Assembly (NCBI GenBank): GCA_013152625.1
Contig: JAADFY010000089.1
Coordinates: forward strand, 1 to 6,144
DNA length: 6,144 nucleotides
Direction of reading: 5' to 3'
DNA from: Alphaproteobacteria bacterium
GTDB lineage: Bacteria; Pseudomonadota; Alphaproteobacteria; Rhizobiales; Devosiaceae
The notes under the pieces were generated by a model. That model was not told the DNA's origin. It made no database searches and was given only the letters and a program-made list of their open reading frames with translations. Shown piece by piece: positions 1 to 4,982 of the stretch; positions within the stretch are counted from its first letter, which is position 1; every line of letters starts with the position of its first letter. The position numbers and the translations under genes are program-made.

Positions 1-23
1 GGGCCTTTGGCCCGCACGTCGTA

Positions 24-80
24 GGGCCAGCATATGGAACAGCGCGGCGTTAGCGCGTCGTGACATATGCGGTACGGCCC
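24..80. repeat. Interrupted inverted repeat (GGGCC/GCATATG arms)
   Basis: GGGCC (24-28) and GCATATG (30-36) are mirrored by CATATGC (64-70) and GGCCC (76-80). This gives a 12-bp two-part stem with an asymmetric internal loop around a 27-base centre. A further perfect GGGCC-ttt-GGCCC hairpin sits at 1-13. No T-tract follows, so a classical terminator is not supported. It could be a dispersed palindromic repeat or part of a structured transcript running off the left edge. Confidence 0.5.
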
Positions 81-100
81 GTGAGACAAAATAGAGTTCA

Positions 101-118
101 GCGAGCCCCTGTGCTCGC
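101..118. repeat. 6-bp hairpin
   Basis: GCGAGC (101-106) and GCTCGC (113-118) are perfect inverted repeats around a 6-base loop. The downstream bases are not T-rich, so it is not a convincing intrinsic terminator. Function unknown. Confidence 0.4.
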
Positions 119-160
119 AGCCGCCATTATAGAATCCGAGGTGCGACCACCCATTGCACC

Positions 161-181
161 GCCCCGGACCTGATCCGGGGC
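161..181. repeat. Short palindromic element (GCCCCGGA-N5-TCCGGGGC)
   Basis: An 8-bp perfect inverted repeat, GCCCCGGA (161-168) and TCCGGGGC (174-181), encloses the loop CCTGA. From memory, palindromes of the form CCCGGA-cttga-TCCGGG are very common between genes in alphaproteobacteria, so this is probably one copy of such a dispersed element. That identification is recall, not a search result. It lies about 70 bases upstream of the SRP RNA. Confidence 0.55.
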
Positions 182-215
182 CTCGAAAATATGGTCCCGC
201 CTCTTCCCATCCCCC

Positions 216-244
216 TTGCGTCACGTCGCCCGATACGACACAAA
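216..244 (+). promoter_or_regulatory. Tentative ffs promoter
   Basis: TTGCGT (216-221) resembles a -35 box. Seventeen bases on, CACAAA (239-244) would be the -10, placing transcription start near 250, where the SRP RNA stem begins. The -10 matches the consensus at only three of six positions, so the assignment rests mainly on position. Confidence 0.25.
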
Positions 245-248
245 GCCG

Positions 249-346
249 GGCAGGGAGGTTGGCCGGGCGTGTCGCTCGCCAACCGGGTCAGGTCCGGAAG
301 GAAGCAGCCCTAACGAGTTTTTCACGGGTCGTGCTGGCCTCCCGCT
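249..346 (+). ncRNA. ffs: Bacterial small signal recognition particle RNA (4.5S RNA)
   Basis: This RNA binds the Ffh protein. Together they deliver ribosomes making inner-membrane proteins to the FtsY receptor. The diagnostic domain IV is at 285-310: an outer GGG/CCC stem (285-287 with 308-310), the asymmetric loop CAGG (289-292) opposite AGCAG (303-307), and the GGAA tetraloop (296-299) closed by TCC/GGA. The ends pair as GGGAGG (253-258) with CCTCCC (338-343). The total of about 98 nt fits the small Alu-less bacterial type. Exact ends are uncertain by a few bases. The position directly upstream of dnaX is a conserved arrangement. The 5' arm can also fold on itself (257-284), which is reported as a finding. 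Confidence 0.94.
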
Positions 347-350
347 ATTT

Positions 351-387
351 GCGGCTGATTTGTCCGCCATATTTCTTTGTTCCTTTT
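351..387 (+). terminator. Possible weak terminator between ffs and dnaX
   Basis: GCGG (351-354) can pair with CCGC (364-367), and a T-rich tract follows at about 370-387. The 4-bp stem is weak, and the T residues are interrupted. It might release some SRP RNA transcripts while others continue into dnaX, or the RNA ends may simply be made by processing. Confidence 0.2.
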
Positions 388-406
388 AGCGGGCGTGACC
401 TCAGCC

Positions 407-2221
407 ATGTCGAAAAAACCGGTCAAAAGCGCTTCCAAAAGCGGCACAAAGAAAACCGGCCCGAAGCCGGCCGGAAAATCGGCCCCCTCCGCCTCAACAG
501 GCCCGTCCGAACTGCCGGTACCGAATGAGAAAAAGCCTTATCTGGTGCTGGCCCGCAAATATCGCCCGGCGACCTTTGCCGCTCTGATCGGTCAGGACGC
601 CATGGTCCAGACCCTGACCAACGCCTTTTTGATGGGCCGCATCGCCCATGCGTTCATGCTTACCGGTGTTCGCGGCGTCGGCAAGACCACAACCGCCCGC
701 ATTCTGGCCCGGGCCCTCAATTTTGCCGATGAAAACGGCCCCCGGCCCAATATCGAATTAAAAACCCTTGGCACCCACTGCGCTGCCATCATCGAAAGCC
801 GGCACATCGATGTGGTTGAGATGGACGCCGCCTCCCACACCGGCATTGACGACATTCGTGAGTTAAACGAGTCCACCCGGTACGGCCCGGTTTCGGCCCC
901 CTTCAAAGTGTTCATCATCGACGAAGTGCACATGCTGTCGAAGAACGCCTTTAACGGGTTGCTCAAAACCCTTGAAGAGCCGCCGCCCTATGTAAAATTC
1001 ATATTTGCCACTACAGAAATCCGCAAGGTCCCGGTCACCATCCTGTCCCGATGTCAGCGCTTCGATCTGCGCCGTATCGTGCCCGATGAGATGTCGGGCT
1101 TTCTCCAGGGAATTTTGGAAAAGGAAAATGTCGGGATCGAGCCCGATGCTCTGGTCCAGATCGTTCGCGCCGGTGAAGGTTCGGTTCGAGATTGCCTTTC
1201 CCTGATCGATCAGGCCATTGCCCACGCCGACGGCGAAATAAGCGCCGAAGCGGTGCGCGAAATGCTCGGGCTGGCCGACCGATCGCGCACCATTGACCTG
1301 TTTGAAGCCATCATGGGCGGCAACATTGCCAAAGCGCTTGAGAATATGAGCGAACAGTATGGCGCCGGCGCCGACCCCATGGCCACCCTGAACGATCTGG
1401 CAGCATTTACCCATTTGGTGACCCGGGTAAAGGTGGTGCCCGACGCTAAAAATGATGTGGCACTGACCCCCCGGGAACGCGAGCGGGCCGCGACCCTTGC
1501 CAGCCGTCTTGGCCTTCGGTCCCTGTCCCGGTGCTGGCAAATTCTCCAAAAGGGAATTGCCGAAATTCGTGCCGCAAACGACATGCTGCAATGCGCTGAA
1601 ATGGTGTTGATCCGGCTCGCCTATGCGGCTGATCTGCCCACCCCGGATGAGCTGATCGAAAAAATTACGACAACTGAAACCCCGGAGCCTGCCCCCCGGC
1701 CGCAGATATCTTCCCCCCGGCCCCCCGGTGGCAATTCCGGCCAGTCAGCCCGGGCGGTGGCCCCGGCGCCGGACCAGGTTGCCGCCCCCGAACCGGTGCG
1801 GATCGAGAGTTTTACCGATCTGCTGGCCCTGGCGAGCCAAAAGCGCGATCTGGTGGTCAAGAACGCCCTTGAAACCGGGCTGATACCGGTCTCCATCCGC
1901 GACGGGCACTTAGAGGTCGGTCTGGCCGAAGGCGCCAATCCGCAGATCATACAGACCCTGTCGGCCCGGTTGCGTGACTGGACGGGGCGCCCGTGGCTGG
2001 TCACGGTTACCACAAAATCGGGCGCAAAGACCGTGCGTCAGCAGCGGGATGCCGGCCAGAGTGCCGAGATGGAAAAGGCGGCAAAAGACCCGCTGGTTCA
2101 GGCGGTTCTAAAAACCTTTCCGGGCGCAAAACTGGTAAAGGTCAGGGTGCGCGATGAACACATCAGCGCCGCGAACGAACCGGCATCGGGCGGGCGGGAT
2201 AAAGATCAGGACACGGAGTAA
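407..2221 (+). CDS. dnaX: DNA polymerase III subunit gamma/tau
   Basis: DnaX is the ATPase of the clamp loader that places the beta sliding clamp on primed DNA; the tau form also joins polymerase cores to the DnaB helicase. From the ATG at 407 it is 604 aa. A basic, Ala/Pro/Lys-rich extension (1-42) precedes the AAA+ core. That core has Walker A GVRGVGKT (87-94), Walker B IIDEVH (170-175), the SRC motif with its conserved Arg (214-216) and a sensor 2 GSVRD (258-262). The clamp-loader domain III ends near 418. A Pro/Thr linker (420-465) and a tau-type C-terminal domain (about 467-580) follow. Only one Cys (C125) remains where E. coli DnaX has a four-Cys zinc module. The frame is open upstream to a TTG at 377, but MSKKPVKS at 407 is the more plausible start, although its ribosome binding site is weak. 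It is cotranscribed with ybaB, which starts 5 bases after its stop. Confidence 0.96.
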   Translation: MSKKPVKSASKSGTKKTGPKPAGKSAPSASTGPSELPVPNEKKPYLVLARKYRPATFAALIGQDAMVQTLTNAFLMGRIAHAFMLTGVRGVGKTTTARILARALNFADENGPRPNIELKTLGTHCAAIIESRHIDVVEMDAASHTGIDDIRELNESTRYGPVSAPFKVFIIDEVHMLSKNAFNGLLKTLEEPPPYVKFIFATTEIRKVPVTILSRCQRFDLRRIVPDEMSGFLQGILEKENVGIEPDALVQIVRAGEGSVRDCLSLIDQAIAHADGEISAEAVREMLGLADRSRTIDLFEAIMGGNIAKALENMSEQYGAGADPMATLNDLAAFTHLVTRVKVVPDAKNDVALTPRERERAATLASRLGLRSLSRCWQILQKGIAEIRAANDMLQCAEMVLIRLAYAADLPTPDELIEKITTTETPEPAPRPQISSPRPPGGNSGQSARAVAPAPDQVAAPEPVRIESFTDLLALASQKRDLVVKNALETGLIPVSIRDGHLEVGLAEGANPQIIQTLSARLRDWTGRPWLVTVTTKSGAKTVRQQRDAGQSAEMEKAAKDPLVQAVLKTFPGAKLVKVRVRDEHISAANEPASGGRDKDQDTE

Positions 2222-2226
2222 AAGAG

Positions 2227-2550
2227 ATGACCGACATAATGGGCATGATGGGCAAGTTGCAGGACATGCAGGCGAAAATGGCGGATGTGCAGGCCGAAAT
2301 AGCGACCATTGCAGCGGACGGTGTGGCCGGCGGCGGCCTGGTAAACGTCACGGTGGGCGCCAAGGGTGAACTTCGGGCCTTAAAAATCGATCCTGCCCTG
2401 TTCAAGGAAGAAGACGTTGAGATTTTGCAGGACCTGATCACCGCCGCCCACGCCGATGCCCTGTCCCGGGCAACGGCGATCATGGAAGAAAAAATGCGCG
2501 AAGTCACCGCCGGCCTGCCCATTCCGCCGGGCATGAAACTGCCGTTTTAG
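2227..2550 (+). CDS. ybaB: YbaB/EbfC family nucleoid-associated protein
   Basis: This small protein belongs to the YbaB/EbfC family, whose members bind DNA as tweezer-shaped dimers and associate with the nucleoid. The 107 aa match the usual length of 105-110. The N-terminal MTDIMGMMGKLQDMQAKM is the typical Met/Gln-rich amphipathic helix. A Gly-rich turn at about 36-39 (AGGG) leads into the strand VNVTVGAKGEL. The C-terminus has the family pattern of EEKMREVTAGLPIPPGMK. It starts 5 bases after the dnaX stop, with the purine-rich AAAGAG directly before the ATG, so tight cotranscription is likely. Linkage of ybaB to dnaX and recR is conserved across many bacteria and suggests a role next to replication and recombination, but its precise function is unsettled. 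Confidence 0.95.
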   Translation: MTDIMGMMGKLQDMQAKMADVQAEIATIAADGVAGGGLVNVTVGAKGELRALKIDPALFKEEDVEILQDLITAAHADALSRATAIMEEKMREVTAGLPIPPGMKLPF

Positions 2551-2568
2551 AGTGTTTCCAGGAGTGAG

Positions 2569-2685
2569 ATGGACAAGATAAACGATCCGGTGGATCGTTT
2601 AACCATCGAACGGCCCCGGTTATCCGGCCAGCGAGGTGCGAGCCACTATGCGAGCAGCCGCCGTCGGGCAAAAGCGACCAAATAA
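2569..2685 (+). CDS. Possible small basic protein, 38 aa, unknown function
   Basis: An ATG at 2569 lies 18 bases after the ybaB stop and 4 bases after a good Shine-Dalgarno AGGAG (2560-2564). It opens a 38-codon frame ending in TAA at 2683-2685. The product begins MDKINDPVDRLTIERPRL and ends in a strongly basic tail, SSRRRAKATK. I do not recognise it. In its favour are the operon position, the ribosome binding site and a low-complexity basic tail like that of nucleic-acid-binding peptides. Against it are the short length and the 10-bp hairpin at 2579-2601 inside codons 4-11, which may mean this is regulatory RNA, not a gene. No signal peptide or membrane segment is visible. Confidence 0.35.
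   Translation: MDKINDPVDRLTIERPRLSGQRGASHYASSRRRAKATK
2579..2601 (+). promoter_or_regulatory. Perfect 10-bp hairpin after ybaB
   Basis: TAAACGATCC (2579-2588) and GGATCGTTTA (2592-2601) are perfectly complementary around the 3-base loop GGT. No T-run follows the stem, so a standard intrinsic terminator is unlikely. It could lower recR expression relative to dnaX-ybaB, stabilise the 3' end of the upstream message, or be a protein-binding palindrome. Confidence 0.45.
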
Positions 2686-2753
2686 AGACCCGGAGCCCGG
2701 CTTTGATGCTTTCAAATCCGGAATTGCTTAAGGCAGAATTGAAAGCGCATTGA

Positions 2754-3359
2754 ATGGCCCACACTGCTGGCCCCGAGATCGAACAGCTTATTCAGCTATT
2801 GGCCCGCCTGCCGGGATTTGGCCCCCGTTCGGCCCGGCGGGCAACGCTGCATCTGATCAAGAAACGCGAAGTTCTCATGTCGCCCCTGGCCAGTGCCATG
2901 CAGCGCGCATTTGAAAATGTGCGCACCTGCTCGGTGTGCGCCAACGTCGATACGGCGGATCCGTGCGGGATATGCACCGATGTCCGCCGGACCGGGCAGG
3001 GCATGCTGATTGTTGTCGAGGATGTTGCCGATCTTTGGGCTCTGGAGCGCTCCAGCGTCGGGCCGGTGCTCTATCATGTTCTCGGTGGCACCCTGTCGCC
3101 CCTCGATGGGGTCGGCCCCGAAGATCTGAACATTGCTTCGCTGAACGCCCGGGTGGCGGCGGGCGGCATTTCCGAGGTGGTTCTGGCGGTCAATGCCACG
3201 GTGGAGGGCCAGACCACCGCCCACTATGTCACCGATCGGCTGGCCGGGCAGAATGTCAAAATCACCCGCCTCGCCCATGGGGTTCCGGTTGGTGGCGAAC
3301 TCGATTATCTCGACGAGGGAACGTTGGCCCAGGCGCTCAAGGCCCGCACGGACTTTTAG
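2754..3359 (+). CDS. recR: Recombination mediator protein RecR
   Basis: RecR works with RecO (and RecF) to load RecA onto SSB-coated single-stranded DNA at gaps during recombinational repair. The 201 aa are full length. The order is an N-terminal helix-hairpin-helix (about 8-30, with LPGFGPRSARR), a four-Cys zinc finger (C59, C62, C71, C74), a Toprim domain starting at LIVVEDVADLWALE (85-98) and the C-terminal Walker B-like segment HGVPVGGELDYLDEGTL (175-191). The ATG at 2754 gives MAHTAGPEIEQL, which matches the usual alphaproteobacterial N-terminus. Its ribosome binding site is poor (GAAAG at 2741-2745). The 203-base gap from ybaB is unusual for this operon and carries a hairpin and two tiny ORFs, so recR may be expressed at a different level from its neighbours. 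Confidence 0.97.
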   Translation: MAHTAGPEIEQLIQLLARLPGFGPRSARRATLHLIKKREVLMSPLASAMQRAFENVRTCSVCANVDTADPCGICTDVRRTGQGMLIVVEDVADLWALERSSVGPVLYHVLGGTLSPLDGVGPEDLNIASLNARVAAGGISEVVLAVNATVEGQTTAHYVTDRLAGQNVKITRLAHGVPVGGELDYLDEGTLAQALKARTDF

Positions 3360-3397
3360 GTCCATGACCTGAACCATTAGTAATCTCCCCCATGGCG

Positions 3398-3418
3398 GCG
3401 CTAACCACGCGCTAACCA
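3398..3418 (+). promoter_or_regulatory. Tandem GCGCTAACCA repeat, CtrA-like site
   Basis: GCGCTAACCA occurs twice, at 3398-3407 and 3409-3418, offset by 11 bases, one DNA turn. Read as CTAA-N7-CTAA (3401-3404, 3412-3415), it has the geometry of the alphaproteobacterial CtrA site TTAA-N7-TTAA and the TTAACC half-site, with one base different in each half. CtrA commonly controls motility and chemotaxis genes, and a chemoreceptor starts 60 bases downstream. No good sigma-70 promoter was found next to it. Confidence 0.35.
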
Positions 3419-3478
3419 GACCGGCCCAAACCTGCGTCACCTGATTTTGGGTCAATCAACTGCTAGCGGTGACAACAC

Positions 3479-4822
3479 ATGAACGAAATGGCCAATGATA
3501 TTTCCGACCGGCTGATTTTCATCGACCTGAGCGATGAAATGCGCGCCACCCTGCGCGAGTTAAAACCGATTCTGGAGCTTCATCTTCCCGATGTGTTTGA
3601 AAGTTTTTACGCCCATATTGCCAAGTTCAGTGACGCCGCCCGCCATTTCAACAACCCCGAGCACATGCGCCACGCACGCGATGCCCAGATGCGCCATTGG
3701 GGCCGGCTTACCGATGCGAAATTTGATGCCGACTACTTGGATTCAGTCAATCGCATCGGCGAGGCCCATTATCGGCTTGGCCTGGCGCCCCGCTGGTATA
3801 TTGGCGGCTATTCCTTGCTGTTGGCCGGCATGGTCAACGCAATCATGAGCGCAAAGTTGCCCGGCCGCCTGCGTGGCCCGAAGCTGGATGCCCAGCGCAC
3901 CCGCTACCTGGTTGCCTTGAACACCGCCGCCCTTCTGGACATGGATTTTGCCATTTCGGTTTATCTCGAGGCTGGCGAGAAAGCAAAATCGGAGACCCTG
4001 GACTGGCTCGACAAGTCTTTTGGCGAAATCATAACCATGGTCACCACCTCCAGCGGTGAACTCGAAACCACAGCCTCATCTCTGGCCGAAACTGCCGGCA
4101 CCACCCAGCGCCTGACCACCGATGTTTCCTCGTCTTCCGAGGAAGCCTCGGCCAATGTCCAGTCGGTTGCCTCGGCAACTGAAGAGCTGGACGCCTCGGT
4201 CAACGAAATCAGGCGCCTGGTCCAGCAGTCGAGCGCCATAGCCGAAGAGGCGGTCTCCCAGGCCTCCCAGACCGACGCCCGCATTTCAGAGCTGACAACC
4301 GCTGCCGGACGCATCGGCGATGTAATCAAACTGATTACCGCCATTGCCGATCAGACAAAACTGCTCGCCCTTAATGCCACCATCGAGGCCGAGCGGGCCG
4401 GGGAGGCCGGTCGCGGTTTCGCCGTGGTTGCCCAGGAGGTAAAGGCTCTGGCGGCCCAGACGGCGGACGCAACTTCAGAAATTGGCGCCCAGATCGCCTC
4501 CATGCAATCGGCCACATCGGAATCGGTGACCGCTATAAAAACCATTGGCGAGACCATCAATCAGATTTCCACCATTGCCGGCTCCATTGCCTCGGCGGTG
4601 GAGGAACAGGGCGCCGCCACGGCTGAAATTGCCACCAGTGCCCAGCAGGCCGCTCTGGGTACCACCAGCGTTGCCACGATCATCAATGAAGTAACCCGGG
4701 GGGCCGAAGAAACCGGCTCCGCATCTTCCCAGGTCCTTGACTCGGCCAAAACCCTTTCCGCCGAAAGCGATCGCCTGCGCACCGAGGTCGAGGACTTCAT
4801 GACCAAACTCCGCGCCGCCTGA
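3479..4822 (+). CDS. Globin-coupled soluble methyl-accepting chemotaxis protein
   Basis: This is a HemAT-like heme sensor that should bind oxygen or another gas and signal through CheA/CheW (aerotaxis); 447 aa. Residues about 10-165 form a globin-coupled sensor domain. H97 in IGEAHYRLGLAPRWYIGGY is the expected proximal heme ligand, and Y44 in ESFYAHI is the likely distal B10 tyrosine. Residues about 185-440 are the coiled-coil MCP signalling domain, whose hairpin tip holds LNATIEAERAGEAGRGFAVV and EVKALA (300-325). No membrane segment or signal peptide is seen, so it is cytoplasmic, and there is no C-terminal NWETF-type CheR tether. The start at 3479 has GGTGA (3468-3472) 6 bases upstream; the ATG at 3488 is an alternative. 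There are no che or flagellar genes in the window, so its partners must be encoded elsewhere. Ligand and output are inferred from the family. Confidence 0.93.
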   Translation: MNEMANDISDRLIFIDLSDEMRATLRELKPILELHLPDVFESFYAHIAKFSDAARHFNNPEHMRHARDAQMRHWGRLTDAKFDADYLDSVNRIGEAHYRLGLAPRWYIGGYSLLLAGMVNAIMSAKLPGRLRGPKLDAQRTRYLVALNTAALLDMDFAISVYLEAGEKAKSETLDWLDKSFGEIITMVTTSSGELETTASSLAETAGTTQRLTTDVSSSSEEASANVQSVASATEELDASVNEIRRLVQQSSAIAEEAVSQASQTDARISELTTAAGRIGDVIKLITAIADQTKLLALNATIEAERAGEAGRGFAVVAQEVKALAAQTADATSEIGAQIASMQSATSESVTAIKTIGETINQISTIAGSIASAVEEQGAATAEIATSAQQAALGTTSVATIINEVTRGAEETGSASSQVLDSAKTLSAESDRLRTEVEDFMTKLRAA

Positions 4823-4826
4823 TCGC

Positions 4827-4982
4827 TTATTCGGGCTCGATGCGCGGTCGCTGTTCCTCAAAATCCAGTGCCTCGATGCGGTCGCCCCGTTTGGTGATTT
4901 TGTCCACCGAGGTCACGATGGTTTCAATATCGCGGTCTGCCTGGGAAAAATGGGTTTGCAGCTTGAGCACCCGCTCCCCCAA
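4827..4982 (-). pseudogene. RmuC C-terminal extension beyond an in-frame TGA
   Basis: Reading on in the rmuC frame past the TGA at 4983-4985 gives 51 further sense codons and a TAA at 4827-4829. The encoded stretch begins LGERVLKLQTHFSQADRDIE and continues with TSVDKITKRGDRIEALDFEE. This is the usual alphaproteobacterial RmuC ending, of the form DVxRLxxRVxKLxxHFxQAxxDI. The stop replaces the position where I expect a conserved Arg, so CGA to TGA is the simplest history. With it, RmuC would be 382 aa and would end only 4 bases from the convergent chemoreceptor stop. It is untranslated unless the stop is an error or is read through. Confidence 0.8.

Larger units (their letters stand above)
1..248. 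other. Intergenic region upstream of ffs, rich in inverted repeats
   Basis: I see no convincing gene here. The stretch contains a short hairpin at 1-13, a larger inverted repeat at 24-80, a 6-bp hairpin at 101-118 and an 8-bp hairpin at 161-181, with little else recognisable. A minus-strand frame is open from 126 to the left edge with an ATG at 66, but it has no clear ribosome binding site and no family signature. The promoter of ffs, and probably of the dnaX operon, must lie toward the right end of this region. Confidence 0.6.

Noticed and set aside
1..126. Minus-strand open frame from 126 to the left edge with ATG at 66
   Set aside because: It has no clear ribosome binding site and no recognisable protein pattern, and it coincides with an inverted repeat. 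A real gene beginning here cannot be excluded because the window ends.
154..528. Plus-strand frame of 124 codons across ffs and the dnaX start
   Set aside because: It runs through the SRP RNA and is out of frame with dnaX; the product is low-complexity without family features.
863..1591. Long minus-strand frame (242 codons) inside dnaX
   Set aside because: It lies wholly opposite the well-supported dnaX AAA+ core; such frames are expected opposite GC-rich coding sequence.
1692..1728. Three CCCCCCGG repeats in dnaX
   Set aside because: They encode the Pro/Arg-rich linker between domain III and the tau C-terminus in a GC-rich gene; codon bias explains them without a separate function.
2796..3455. 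Minus-strand frame of 219 codons opposite recR
   Set aside because: It is complementary to a full-length RecR with all its motifs and has no family signature of its own.
3447..3467. Sigma-54 or sigma-70 type promoter just upstream of the chemoreceptor
   Set aside because: A GG-N10-GC spacing exists (3450-3463), but the flanking consensus bases do not match; the TTGGGT/GCTAGC pair has a spacer that is too short.
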